NCBI GenBank assembly: GCA_046760785.1
Contig: JBHIET010000005.1
Span: 1-64,000, forward strand
Reading direction: 5' to 3'
Origin: JBHIET01 sp046760785
GTDB lineage: Bacteria; Chloroflexota; Anaerolineae; B4-G1
DNA length: 64,000 nucleotides
The notes beneath the pieces are model-generated. The model was not told the origin of the DNA. It ran no database searches and saw only the letters and a program-made list of their open reading frames with translations. The position numbers were made by a program, and so were the translations under genes. This document shows positions 14,814 to 23,008 of this stretch, in pieces (the stretch's first letter is position 1; every line of letters begins with the position of its first letter).

Positions 14814-16634
14814 CTACGCCTCCGTTTGAGTTTCGGGTTTCGAGTTAACCTGCAACTCGCAACTCATGACGTATTCTGGAGTAAAAGCACGGCCATCATA
14901 CCTGAGGATGATTTCATCCACCGCCCGGCCGGTCTTGGCCCGGATGAGCGTCGCCAGTTGGGCGGTGGCGTTTCCTTCCACACCGACGAGCCGCCTGGCT
15001 GGCTTCAGGGCCGCCGTCACCGCCTCTGTCGGGAAGGGCCACAGGTCCACAAAATGCAGGAGGTTGGCTCGACCTGTCCTGAGCGAAGTCGAAGGTGCCG
15101 CTCGCCCCGCGTTCAGCCGATCCACCGCCTCCCGCAGTGGGCCGTAGGTGGAGCCCCAGCAGACGAAAGTGACCTCCACATTATCAGGCCCGTACCGTGT
15201 GGGGCCGGACATCTCCCCGACCATGCCGGTCAGCTTGCGCTGCCGTTTCTCCGTCTGGGCCGTGCGCATCTCCGCTTCTTCGGTGATCGCCCCGCTCTCG
15301 TCGTGCTCGTTTCCGGCAGCGACGTAGACCGCATTGGGATGTCCGGGCAGCGCCCGTGGCGAGACACCCGAACTTGTCCTGAGCCCTGTCGAAGAGTCTG
15401 TGATACGATAGCGCAGGTACTTCCCTTCCAGCGCATCCAACTCCGCTGCGCTCAACAGCGCTCCCCGGTCAATCTCCACCGCCTCGAAGTCAAAGGCATC
15501 GAGTTCCAGCGTGCGCACTGCCACGGCCAGGTAGTGGTCGCTGAGCACCAGGGCCGGCGTCTGGTACTTTTCTGCCAGGTTGAAGGCGCGCCAGCCGGCC
15601 GTGAAGCATTCCTCGTGAGTGCCGGGGGCCAACAGGAAGCGGGGAAACTCTCCCTGCGAAGCGTGAAGCATAAAGAGCATATCCCCCTGCTCTTGGCGCG
15701 TGGGCAAACCGGTAGAAGGCCCCGGTCGTTGGGCATTATAGATGACGACCGGCGTCTCCGTCATTCCGGCCAGCCCCAGCGCCTCCACCATCAGTGCAAA
15801 TCCCCCACCTGAGGTCGGCACCAGCGCCCGCGCTCCCACGTGAGCGGCTCCGATGGCCATGTTAATCGCCGCGATCTCGTCCTCGGTATGTTTGGTCACC
15901 ACGCCATAACGGGCCGCGTGGGCCGCCATCCAGTGCAGCACCGGTGACCCTGGCGTCATCGGGTAGCCGGCCACGAAGCGACAGCCCCCCGCCAGCGCCC
16001 CCAGGGAGAACGCCTGAGTGCCATTGACCACCATCCGGGGTGGCGCGTCTGGTATCATCTTCAGCTTGAAGGGGAAATCGGCAGCGTACACTCTCCCTTC
16101 CCGATAACCGGCCTCTGCGGCTGCCAGGTTGCCGTCCACCATTGTCTGGCCCTTGCGGGCAAAGTTCTGGCGGATGACGCTCTCCATAGGCTCCAGGGCG
16201 AAGCCGGTCATCCCTGCCGCGACGCCCAACGCCACGGTGTTGCGCGCCAACACGGTCCCGGCCTTCTCTTTGGCGATGTCGCTCAGGGGTATGCCCAGAT
16301 AGCGAACGGCGTCTCCCGGTGGCTGCTCCGCCGGCACCTGGGTTGAGTCATAGACGATAACTCCTCCCTTGACAATCTTGTCCCGATGGCGCGGGATCGT
16401 CTCTTCGGTCAGCGCCAGCAACAGGTGCACCGGCTCCGTGTGGGAGTAGAGCGGCCGGTCGCTCACGCGGATGGAGAAGAAGTTGTGCCCGCCCCGGATA
16501 CGCGAGTAATAGTCGGGCAGGCCAAAAATGTGCAACCCACCCCGGGCCAGCGCCTTGCAGAACCCGGCGCCGCTGGACTCCACCCCGTCGCCCGCCGCCC
16601 CGCCGATCCTGATGGTCATCTCGTTGGTTGTCAT
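14814..16634 (-). CDS. korA: 2-oxoacid:ferredoxin oxidoreductase, fused gamma-alpha subunit
   Basis: 606 aa. The gamma domain (about 1-190, with GAAGDGVESSGAGFCKAL) is fused to the alpha domain (about 205-600), which has GYPMTPGSP, the TPP-site acidic HTEDEIAAINMAIGAA and TSGGGFALM. This is the KorA layout of two-subunit 2-oxoglutarate/2-oxoacid:ferredoxin oxidoreductases. Two short palindromic repeats sit in frame and add the peptides APSTSLRTG (15075-15094) and SSTGLRTSS (15374-15394), likely surface loops. The start has GGAGGGAA. It is coupled to korB downstream. Confidence 0.9.
   Translation of the reverse strand: MTTNEMTIRIGGAAGDGVESSGAGFCKALARGGLHIFGLPDYYSRIRGGHNFFSIRVSDRPLYSHTEPVHLLLALTEETIPRHRDKIVKGGVIVYDSTQVPAEQPPGDAVRYLGIPLSDIAKEKAGTVLARNTVALGVAAGMTGFALEPMESVIRQNFARKGQTMVDGNLAAAEAGYREGRVYAADFPFKLKMIPDAPPRMVVNGTQAFSLGALAGGCRFVAGYPMTPGSPVLHWMAAHAARYGVVTKHTEDEIAAINMAIGAAHVGARALVPTSGGGFALMVEALGLAGMTETPVVIYNAQRPGPSTGLPTRQEQGDMLFMLHASQGEFPRFLLAPGTHEECFTAGWRAFNLAEKYQTPALVLSDHYLAVAVRTLELDAFDFEAVEIDRGALLSAAELDALEGKYLRYRITDSSTGLRTSSGVSPRALPGHPNAVYVAAGNEHDESGAITEEAEMRTAQTEKRQRKLTGMVGEMSGPTRYGPDNVEVTFVCWGSTYGPLREAVDRLNAGRAAPSTSLRTGRANLLHFVDLWPFPTEAVTAALKPARRLVGVEGNATAQLATLIRAKTGRAVDEIILRYDGRAFTPEYVMSCELQVNSKPETQTEA
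15075..15094. repeat. short palindromic repeat inside korA
   Basis: TGTCCTGAGCGAAGTCGAAG, a member of the TCCTGAG-N-GTCGAAGG family found in the window at 15374-15394, 22292-22313, 56034-56056 and 62241-62258. It is translated in frame as part of APSTSLRTG. Confidence 0.7.
15374..15394. repeat. short palindromic repeat inside korA (second copy)
   Basis: A 21-nt copy with core TGTCCTGAG and GTCGAAG and a different centre (CCCT). It is translated in frame as part of SSTGLRTSS. Confidence 0.7.
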
Positions 16635-16646
16635 ACTTCCCTCCGC

Positions 16647-17462
16647 CTAACCTAAGGCCACGTCCAACGTCATCATCACTGCGAAGCCGACCATCGCCCC
16701 TACTGTCGCAATATCCGTGTTCTTCTCCAACTGCGATTCGGGTATCAGCTCTTCGACCACCACAAATATCATCGCTCCGGCGGCGAACGCCAGCGCGTAA
16801 GGGAGGATGGGCCGCATCAGGATGACAGCCGCCGCACCGATCACACCGGCGATGGGTTCAACAACCCCGGACAACTGCCCGTACCAAAAGCTTTTGAGCA
16901 GGGACGTCCCCTCCCTCCGCAGCGGAACCGAGACGGCAGCCCCTTCAGGAAAGTTCTGGATGCCGATGCCCAGTGCCAGCGCGATTGCCCCGGTCAGCGT
17001 CGCTGCGGGCAAGTGAGCGGCCAGCGCCCCAAAAGCGACCCCCACCGCCAACCCCTCCGGGATGTTGTGCAACGTGATCGCCAGCACCAGGAGGACACTC
17101 CGCTGCCAGCCTGTTTTTATTCCCTCCGCCTCCTCCATCGGGAATCCGGAGTGGAGGTGGGGCAGAATTTTGTCCACCAGCCAGAGAAACGCCCCTCCCA
17201 GCAGGAAACCAGCCGTAGCGGGGATCCAGGAAGGCACGCCCAATCCATCGGCCATCTCTATCGCCGGTGCCAGGAGCGACCAAAAACTGGCGGCGATCAT
17301 CACGCCTGCAGCGAACCCCAGCATACCGTCCAGCACTTTTCTGTTGATGTTTTTGAAGAAAAAGACTATGCCGGCCCCCAATGCGGTCACGAACCAAGTA
17401 AAGCCGGTGGCCGCCAGGGCTTGCCATATTGGGTTCAGACGCTCGAACCATTGTATTGTCAC
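16647..17462 (-). CDS. ZIP-family metal transporter
   Basis: 271 aa, about eight membrane helices. The metal-site helices are visible: HNIPEGLAVGVAFG (helix 4) and the partner QNFPEGAAVSVPL (helix 5), where the first His is Gln-Asn as in GufA/ZupT-type members. It imports Zn2+ or Fe2+/Mn2+; specificity cannot be assigned. The loop between helices 3 and 4 is short with one His (LPHLHSG). The start is GTG 17462. It lies 12 nt after the korA start and points the same way. Confidence 0.85.
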   Translation of the reverse strand: MTIQWFERLNPIWQALAATGFTWFVTALGAGIVFFFKNINRKVLDGMLGFAAGVMIAASFWSLLAPAIEMADGLGVPSWIPATAGFLLGGAFLWLVDKILPHLHSGFPMEEAEGIKTGWQRSVLLVLAITLHNIPEGLAVGVAFGALAAHLPAATLTGAIALALGIGIQNFPEGAAVSVPLRREGTSLLKSFWYGQLSGVVEPIAGVIGAAAVILMRPILPYALAFAAGAMIFVVVEELIPESQLEKNTDIATVGAMVGFAVMMTLDVALG

Positions 17463-17571
17463 AACTCTGCCCCGCCCTTCATCAATCTGCCCGGCGGTAA
17501 ACTCGGTCTACCCAGCGCCTTGACCCCCCGCCGCATCGCCGCACCTTTGAACCGGATCGGGAAATCAATCA

Positions 17572-17688
17572 TCAATTTGGCGATGTGGCCTTTAACCTGG
17601 CCGCCAGTCCGTGGTACAGTTCCTCGGCGGCTTTCTCCGCGCCAATCGCCAGCTCGAAAAGCTCGGCGACAGTCACACCTCGGGACAT
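17572..17688 (-). pseudogene. remnant of a ferritin-like/rubrerythrin N-terminus
   Basis: A 38-aa frame whose helix VAELFELAIGAEKAAEELYH matches the first helix of rubrerythrin-like proteins, then stops (TGA 17572-17574) where the second helix should follow. Downstream frames to 17463 give no ferritin motif. It is best read as a decayed or truncated gene between the aldo/keto reductase and ZIP genes. Ribosome site weak (AGAGGCA). Confidence 0.45.
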
Positions 17689-17699
17689 ATATTTTGCCT

Positions 17700-18650
17700 C
17701 TATTGTCTCGGAGGAACGATGGCGTCAATCTGAGCCAGCACGTCCTCATCTAGCTCTACGTCCACCGCCTTCAGGTTGCTCTCGACGTGGGCCACCCTGG
17801 TTGCGCCGGTGATGACGCTGCTCACACCCGGCTGGCGCAGAATCCAGGCCAGGGCCAGTTGGGTGCGAGTGATGCCCAGCCCGGCGGCGATGGGCTTGAG
17901 ACGGCGCACCAGCTCTCGCTTCTCTTCGGTGAACCAGGATTCGCGCAGCCAGTCCTCGCGGGCCAGGCGGCTGTTCTCCGGCAATCCATCGTCATACTTG
18001 CCGGTGAGCAGCCCCGATGCCAACGGACTGAAAGTGGTCAGCCCGATTCCATTTGGTTCGGTCACAGGCAGAATCTCTCGTTCCACCCGGTCGCGGTACA
18101 GGATGCTGTACTGCGGCTGCTCGACCTGCGGCCAGTAGAGGTTGTACTGCCGCGCCAACCCGACTGCCTCCGCAATCTGCGCGCCGCTCCACTCGCTGGT
18201 GCCCCAGTAGAGGATTTCACCCTGGTGCACCAGGTCGTCCATCGCCCGTACTACCTCCTCCAACCCTGTCTCTGGGTCGTAACGATGGCAGTAGTAGAGA
18301 TCGAGATAGTCGGTGCCGATGCGCTTGAGCGATTTATGCACCGAATCCATAATGTGCTTACGCGAAAGCCCCTGGTCGTTGACGTCGTCGCTCATCGGCC
18401 AAAAGACCTTGCTGGAGATGACCAGCGTATGACGCGGGAACTCGCGCAGCACTGCCCCCATCATCCGTTCCGCCTCCCCGCCAGCGTAGACATCGGCGAT
18501 ATCGAAGAAGTTGACACCATTCTCGTAGGCGGTGACGATGATCTGACGGGCCAGGTCAGCATCTTTGACGCTATTGCCGAAACTGAGCCATCCTCCCAGG
18601 CCCAACACACTGACCTTTAGCCCGGCGTTGCCTAATCTACGGTATTTCAC
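17700..18650 (-). CDS. aldo/keto reductase (Kv-beta/YghZ-like)
   Basis: 316 aa from GTG 18650, which has GGAGGGGGG upstream. The catalytic tetrad is visible: Asp and Tyr in FDIADVYAGGEAERMMG, Lys in VISSKVFW and His in LYYCHRYD. The NADPH-binding C-terminus has SSVITGATRVAHVESNL. It fits the AKR subfamily of YghZ/potassium-channel beta homologues, which reduce aldehydes such as methylglyoxal. It is separated by 111 nt from the cytochrome b5-like gene and points in the same direction as the oxygen-defence genes. Confidence 0.88.
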   Translation of the reverse strand: MKYRRLGNAGLKVSVLGLGGWLSFGNSVKDADLARQIIVTAYENGVNFFDIADVYAGGEAERMMGAVLREFPRHTLVISSKVFWPMSDDVNDQGLSRKHIMDSVHKSLKRIGTDYLDLYYCHRYDPETGLEEVVRAMDDLVHQGEILYWGTSEWSGAQIAEAVGLARQYNLYWPQVEQPQYSILYRDRVEREILPVTEPNGIGLTTFSPLASGLLTGKYDDGLPENSRLAREDWLRESWFTEEKRELVRRLKPIAAGLGITRTQLALAWILRQPGVSSVITGATRVAHVESNLKAVDVELDEDVLAQIDAIVPPRQ

Positions 18651-18761
18651 AATTGCCCCCCTCCGTGTCAGATATCTATCCCCCACACAGTGCGTCACAG
18701 GATCCAACCAGGAAACTCAACGCCGCCACGCCCACACTCAGGGCTATGCAGATCAGGCCCC

Positions 18762-19007
18762 CTACACAGCGCCGTCTTGTTCCAGCACCCCAACCACAGA
18801 AAATCCTTCCAGCACATCTGCGCCGTGGGGGGCTTGATCCAGACTGGCGGTCAAATCCACTCCAGCTATGTGCAAAACCTGATGCCGACCATTCTGCCAC
18901 AAGAAGCTGTGAGATACGTCATATACCCTGCCCTTATAGGCTATGAAGGCAGATGCCCCGTCCTTACCATTGCATTGAGCAAGTTCCTTTATTGTAAACC
19001 TTCGCAT
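18762..19007 (-). CDS. cytochrome b5-like heme-binding protein
   Basis: 81 aa from ATG 19007 (a TTG at 19013 is possible). FTIKELAQCNGKDG, FIAYKGRVYDVSHSFLW and HQVLHIAGVDLTASL are the cytochrome b5-like heme/steroid-binding domain; the His residues near 46 and 50 are candidate heme ligands. No membrane anchor is seen. Bacterial single-domain members of this family are poorly studied. It is the last gene of the oxygen-defence run, preceded by two hairpins (19021-19072). Confidence 0.75.
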   Translation of the reverse strand: MRRFTIKELAQCNGKDGASAFIAYKGRVYDVSHSFLWQNGRHQVLHIAGVDLTASLDQAPHGADVLEGFSVVGVLEQDGAV

Positions 19008-19020
19008 CTCCAAAACCCCG

Positions 19021-19072
19021 CCGATGCCCTGTATTGGAGGCATCGGGGAGGCCCTGGACGCAGAGCCTCCCC
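19021..19072 (-). terminator. tandem overlapping hairpins between ferritin-like and cyt b5-like genes
   Basis: CCGATGCC/GGCATCGG (19021-19046) and GGGGAGGC/GCCTCCCC (19045-19072) are two 8-bp stems sharing two bases, so they compete. No T-tract follows. They may partly terminate or process the transcript before the cytochrome b5-like gene. Confidence 0.4.
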
Positions 19073-19088
19073 TTTGCCGAATCCGATC

Positions 19089-19640
19089 CTACTCCAGGAA
19101 CTTGCGAACAAAGGGAGAAGTCTCCCCTCGACGCAGGAAGTGACCAGAGGGACCCTCACCCAAGAACTCGGAGAACCACGATTCGTGCTCCACCTCTTCA
19201 TTGAGGATCGCCAGAGACAAATCATAGGTCCGATGATCCTTGCCGGCGGTCATGTTGCAGATCTGGGTGTATCCACGCACGGCGCACCGTTCGGCCTCCA
19301 CCAACACCGTCAGCATCGCCTCAATGTCAGTGGGGTCCTCGGGGAGACCAGCCGGCGGGCAGGCCGACACGTCATGGAACTCCTTCATGTCGTCTGGAAG
19401 TTTGCCCCCTAGTTCGTAGATGCGAGGGACCAGGGCTTCAAAGTGATTGCGATCCTCAATGCGGGCTGTCTCAGCGATCTCTTTGATGCCCTCCCCCTTC
19501 AGTCCGATCAGGTTCACCCTTAGAATTGTGTAATAGTAATAAGTGGTGAGCTCGGCGGCTGCATTCTTAACCAATAGTTCCAACAACTGGTCAACGTCCA
19601 CTCCCGCCCTTTCTACCACTTCTCGTGCTACTTTAGCCAT
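19089..19640 (-). CDS. Dps-like (DPSL) ferritin-family protein
   Basis: 183 aa. Ferritin-like helices with ligands in AAAELTTYYYYTILRVN, RIEDRNHFEALV, VEAERCAVRGYTQICNM and NEEVEHESWF. Two cysteines near the fourth-helix ligands (C119 and C127) match the thioferritin pattern of archaeal and bacterial DPSL proteins, which oxidise iron with peroxide and form 12-subunit cages. It is placed 31 nt after the superoxide reductase gene, so it probably consumes the H2O2 that enzyme makes. The start has AAGGAAAAAGGA. Confidence 0.82.
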   Translation of the reverse strand: MAKVAREVVERAGVDVDQLLELLVKNAAAELTTYYYYTILRVNLIGLKGEGIKEIAETARIEDRNHFEALVPRIYELGGKLPDDMKEFHDVSACPPAGLPEDPTDIEAMLTVLVEAERCAVRGYTQICNMTAGKDHRTYDLSLAILNEEVEHESWFSEFLGEGPSGHFLRRGETSPFVRKFLE

Positions 19641-19671
19641 TATCCTTTTTCCTTTCTTGCTCGTCGTAAAA

Positions 19672-20064
19672 TCAACCTACGCTAATCTCCCTGCTGCTTT
19701 CCCATAGCCCATGGATGTTGCAATAGGCCAGGGCGTGCAGCGTGCCAGATTTGTTGAGCTTCAACGATGTGGCTACTGCGTGATGCGTGTAAGCCGGGCC
19801 CTGGTTCGGCCCTGCGGCCGATTCACCGTGGGCATTGAACTCGAAGTGGCCCACGTCGTAGGTGAACTTGTCACCCTCCGGGTGGAAGTAGAGGGAGATC
19901 CAGCGGATGTGGTGTTCGGTGGTGTTGGGGTGAGCGATCTCCTTCCCCAAGCCGACCTTCACCTCAAATACCTCGCCCGCCTTCACCCGGTCCGGACACT
20001 CGATGACCGGCACGTGCTTCTCTTTCTTCCAATCCGCCTCTTGAATTCTGCCTCCAAGTTTCAT
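19672..20064 (-). CDS. superoxide reductase, class II (neelaredoxin type)
   Basis: 130 aa. The iron-site residues are all present: Glu and His in KKEKHVPVIECP (E15, H17), His in AHPNTTEHHIRW, and the axial Cys with His in YCNIHGLW near the C-terminus. The N-terminal desulforedoxin domain of class I enzymes is absent. It reduces superoxide to H2O2 with electrons from rubredoxin, without making O2, the anaerobe strategy. The ATG overlaps the stop of the upstream ferritin-family gene (ATGA), so translation is coupled. Confidence 0.93.
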   Translation of the reverse strand: MKLGGRIQEADWKKEKHVPVIECPDRVKAGEVFEVKVGLGKEIAHPNTTEHHIRWISLYFHPEGDKFTYDVGHFEFNAHGESAAGPNQGPAYTHHAVATSLKLNKSGTLHALAYCNIHGLWESSREISVG

Positions 20065-20564
20065 GGTTGTCCCCTTTCCTTCATCAACTGAATGTCCTCA
20101 ACAATAGCCTGCAGGTCCTCCTCGTGTTCGATCTCGTCTGCGAGGATCGAGAGGACGAGCTCATACGTCACCGGGTCAGTATCTTTGGTGGAGTCCACCA
20201 ACTTCTGGTAGACCTCGATGGCGCATTGCTCGCCCTTGATGTTCTGTTCCAACAACACCTCCACGTAAGGGTCTTCAGGAGGTTCGTACCCGCAGTTGGT
20301 CATCTTGTACCAGTCTTCGGGTGCGAGGAGCGGCGTACCGCCAAGCTGGATGAGCCTGTTCGAGAGCAACTCCGCGTGTCCCAGCTCTTCAGTGGCATGC
20401 TGCAAGAGCTCGGCAGCAACGGTCCCCCTCATAGGCCCCTTGGCCACCTTGGCGCCTACCCAGTACTGGTAGTACGCCAGCCATTCGTCCGCGAGAGCCT
20501 TGTTGAGTATTTCGACGAGTTTGTCCACATCCATACCTACGATCGCTCTTCCTTTCGTACCCAT
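20061..20564 (-). CDS. bacterioferritin/DPSL-type ferritin-like protein
   Basis: 167 aa. Four ferritin helices with carboxylate/His ligands: ALADEWLAYYQYWVG, HATEELGHAELL, IKGEQCAIEVYQKLV and ADEIEHEEDLQ. A Cys next to the third-helix ligand and C93 (NCGYEPP) again suggest the DPSL/thioferritin side of the family. It probably stores or detoxifies iron and peroxide. It ends in ATGA overlap with the superoxide reductase gene. The start at ATG 20564 follows GGAGGGC; a second ATG ten codons on is possible. Confidence 0.82.
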   Translation of the reverse strand: MGTKGRAIVGMDVDKLVEILNKALADEWLAYYQYWVGAKVAKGPMRGTVAAELLQHATEELGHAELLSNRLIQLGGTPLLAPEDWYKMTNCGYEPPEDPYVEVLLEQNIKGEQCAIEVYQKLVDSTKDTDPVTYELVLSILADEIEHEEDLQAIVEDIQLMKERGQP

Positions 20565-20602
20565 TTTGATTTGCCCTCCTTATACTGATTGTTGGATTTG
20601 TT

Positions 20603-21121
20603 TCACTTCAGCGCCGCGATGATCGTCCGGCAGAAAGCGGGCAGGTCGCTCGGCACACGCGAGGTGATCAGATTGCCATCCTGCACCACTTCTTCGTCAA
20701 CGTAGGTAGCACCAGCGTTGCTCACGTCATCCCTGATCGCTGGGACGCAGGTGGCCCGCTTGCCTTTCATGACGCCCGCCGAGACCGCCACCCACGCGGC
20801 ATGACAGATGGTCGCCACAATACCGCCACGCTCGAACACGCCCCTCACCAGGTCGAGCATCGCTTGGTGGCGGCGCATCCGATCGGGTGCGTAGCCACCT
20901 GGCACGATGACCGCGTCGAAGTCATCCGCCGAGACTGCATCGGCAGCGACGTCCACTTCCACCGGATAGCCGTGTTTGCTGTGGTACTCCTTCACGCCCG
21001 GCATTCCGACGACGCTCACTTCGGCGCCGGCCTCCCGCATGCGCAGCAGTGGGTACCACAGCTCCAACTCCTGATACATATCCTCGGCCAGAATAGCGAT
21101 ACGTTTCCCTTTCAACTCCAT
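20603..21121 (-). CDS. DJ-1/PfpI family protein
   Basis: 172 aa, the standard single-domain length. The nucleophilic Cys is in the elbow ATICHAAW (about 104-109), with the conserved Glu in EDMYQELELWYPLLRM and the neighbouring His. Family members are reported as proteases, glyoxalases or protein deglycases; here the redox surroundings suggest repair of damaged proteins or aldehyde handling. The start has AAAGGAGG. It sits between rubrerythrin and ferritin genes with short gaps, so it belongs to the same transcript. Confidence 0.88.
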   Translation of the reverse strand: MELKGKRIAILAEDMYQELELWYPLLRMREAGAEVSVVGMPGVKEYHSKHGYPVEVDVAADAVSADDFDAVIVPGGYAPDRMRRHQAMLDLVRGVFERGGIVATICHAAWVAVSAGVMKGKRATCVPAIRDDVSNAGATYVDEEVVQDGNLITSRVPSDLPAFCRTIIAALK

Positions 21122-21172
21122 ACCAGCCTCCTTTCTGTTTCTTGCTTCCTGCTTCTTGCCTCCCGCCTCTTT

Positions 21173-21679
21173 TCACGTCACCCGGCGAAACTTCTCCCGC
21201 CCGGCGCTGCAAATCGGGCATTGGTCGGGTGGTTCGCCTTCCACCGTCCACCCGCACACCTCGCAGATATAGACGTCGCCTACCTCCACGTCTTGGCCCG
21301 CGAGCACGGATTGCCGAGCCGCCTCATACATACCCGTGTGGACCTTCTCCGCCTCCAGCGCCCAGGTGTTGGAACGAATGGCCGCCTTCTCCTCCTGCAA
21401 TTCGGCCACCGCCAGGAAAGCGGGATACATCTCCTCGACCTCGTAGGTCTCGCCGCCGATGGCGACCTCCAGGTTTGGTGCTGTCTTGCCCAGATTCCCC
21501 AACGCCTTGAAGTGGTTGGTGGCGTGCACCTGTTCGGCGTAGGCGATGGCCCGGAAGAGCCGCGCTACGTTGGGGAACCCCTCCTGCTCTGCCTTATCGG
21601 CGAAGATCAGATAGCGCATGTGCGCCTGGCTTTCGCCCGCGAAAGCCGCTTCCAGATTGGATTGGGTCATCTTATGCAT
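21173..21679 (-). CDS. rbr: rubrerythrin
   Basis: 168 aa from ATG 21679, chosen because rubrerythrins begin MHKMT and an AAGGAGGAG site precedes it; two in-frame ATGs at 21703 are less likely. The diiron domain has AAFAGESQAHMRYL, YAEQVHATNHF and LQEEKAAIRSNTW plus EKVHTGMY; the C-terminal rubredoxin domain has CEVC and CPIC (about 143-161). It reduces H2O2 to water with electrons from rubredoxin or rubredoxin reductase, which are encoded upstream. Confidence 0.93.
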   Translation of the reverse strand: MHKMTQSNLEAAFAGESQAHMRYLIFADKAEQEGFPNVARLFRAIAYAEQVHATNHFKALGNLGKTAPNLEVAIGGETYEVEEMYPAFLAVAELQEEKAAIRSNTWALEAEKVHTGMYEAARQSVLAGQDVEVGDVYICEVCGWTVEGEPPDQCPICSAGREKFRRVT

Positions 21680-21737
21680 TTGGTGTATCTCCTCCTTCAT
21701 CATGGTTTTGGGTTCAGCCTATTTCGGGCTTGACGTT

Positions 21738-22982
21738 TCACGCTTCGCGTAACAATGCTTCCAGGTCAAAGTCATCATCCATTAGCCGAGCGGCATGAAC
21801 CGAGACGCCCACGCCCCGCTCGATCAATAGGGTGACAGGGCGCACCCGCTCTCTGTCGTTGAGCAGGATCGCGCCCACGATGCGTCCCTCGTGCAGCACG
21901 AACTTGCGGTAGTGTCCGGTTGCCAGGTCCACGTGCCGTAACGATGTGTAGCTGTCCTCCTCTGTCAGGCATTCCCCCAGCGAGGTTAACTCCGCCCCGG
22001 CGACTTTGAGCGTGGTGGCGGGGAGCGTGCCGGTGTAAGTGGCACTGCCGGGCGCGACCATGTTCGCCGCGGCGACCGTAGCCTGCTCGATGGCGGGCGG
22101 GATGATCCCATAGACCCGCCCTTCGAATTCGGCGGCGTCACCCGCGGCGAAGACGTCCTCCGCGCTCGTCTGCAACTGGTCATCAACGACGATGCCACGG
22201 TTCACTTCGAGCCCCGCTGTCTGGGCCAGTTCGACTTCACTGCGGATGCCGGTTGAGAAAAGTACCAGCTCTCCGGCCACCACGCGCCCATCCCTTCGAC
22301 TATGCTCAGGGCGAGCCTTAAGCCGGATGGCCTCAGCACGCCCGTTGCCCAGGATGGCCTCCGTCGCTGCGCTGGTGATGATTTGCAACCCTTGCGCCTC
22401 CAGCAGCGATTGCAGAACCTCAGCACCTTCGGCGTCCATCTGGCGCGGCAACAGGTGGGGGGCGAACTCGACCACGGTCACGTCCAGACCGGCGGCATGG
22501 AGCGCCCGCGCCGTCTCCAGCCCCAACAGCCCCCCGCCGATGACCACCGCCGTAGAGACCTCCTGAGCGTGCTGTTTGATCGCCAGAGCATCATCCAGGG
22601 TACGCAACGAAAAAACGCCCTCCTTGTCCGCTCCCTCGCAAGGGGGCACAAAAGGGCGTGCGCCTGTGGCGAGCAGAAGGCAGTCGTATTCCACCTGGGA
22701 GCCGTCGGCCAAGGCGAGGCGGTGGGCTGTGGGATCGAGCGAGATGGCCCGGACGCCCAGGTGCAGGTGGATGCCACGCTCAGCATACCAGGCTGGCGGT
22801 CGAAAGTAGAGCGCGTCTTGTTCGATCTGGCCAGCGATGAACTCCCACAGGAGGGGGCGGCGGTAGTAGGGATAAGGCTCGACGCCGAAGACGTGCACCT
22901 CGGCGCTCGGGTCGGCCCGGACGATTGCTTGAGCTGCTGTCACACCAGCGACGCCGCTGCCCACGATAACGTGTCGCCTCAT
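21738..22982 (-). CDS. NAD(P)H:rubredoxin oxidoreductase-like FAD protein
   Basis: 414 aa. FAD site VIVGSGVAGVTAAQAI at the start, the NAD(P)H site VIGGGLLGLETARAL (about 147-161), ATG-type LLLATGARP, and the second FAD motif DVFAAGDAAEF. This is the small flavoprotein layout of rubredoxin reductases and nitrite-reductase FAD domains. Given rubredoxin, flavodiiron, superoxide reductase and rubrerythrin genes alongside, it very likely feeds them from NAD(P)H. A palindromic repeat is translated in frame (RPEHSRRDG, 22292-22313). The gap to the flavodiiron gene is 26 nt. Confidence 0.88.
   Translation of the reverse strand: MRRHVIVGSGVAGVTAAQAIVRADPSAEVHVFGVEPYPYYRRPLLWEFIAGQIEQDALYFRPPAWYAERGIHLHLGVRAISLDPTAHRLALADGSQVEYDCLLLATGARPFVPPCEGADKEGVFSLRTLDDALAIKQHAQEVSTAVVIGGGLLGLETARALHAAGLDVTVVEFAPHLLPRQMDAEGAEVLQSLLEAQGLQIITSAATEAILGNGRAEAIRLKARPEHSRRDGRVVAGELVLFSTGIRSEVELAQTAGLEVNRGIVVDDQLQTSAEDVFAAGDAAEFEGRVYGIIPPAIEQATVAAANMVAPGSATYTGTLPATTLKVAGAELTSLGECLTEEDSYTSLRHVDLATGHYRKFVLHEGRIVGAILLNDRERVRPVTLLIERGVGVSVHAARLMDDDFDLEALLREA
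22292..22313. repeat. short palindromic repeat inside the rubredoxin reductase gene
   Basis: CCCTTCGACTATGCTCAGGG, the inverse orientation of the TCCTGAG/GTCGAAGG repeat family. It is read in frame as ARPEHSRRDG in the loop after the NAD domain's last strands. Confidence 0.65.
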
Positions 22983-23008
22983 TGGTTACCTTTCGCCACT
23001 ACGCCTTC

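Noticed and set aside
17459..17749. 96-aa minus-strand ORF
   Set aside because: No motif; it crosses the ferritin-like remnant and the aldo/keto reductase end in another frame.
19672..20064. Class I desulfoferrodoxin
   Set aside because: The N-terminal desulforedoxin domain with its four Cys is missing; only the superoxide-reducing site is present.
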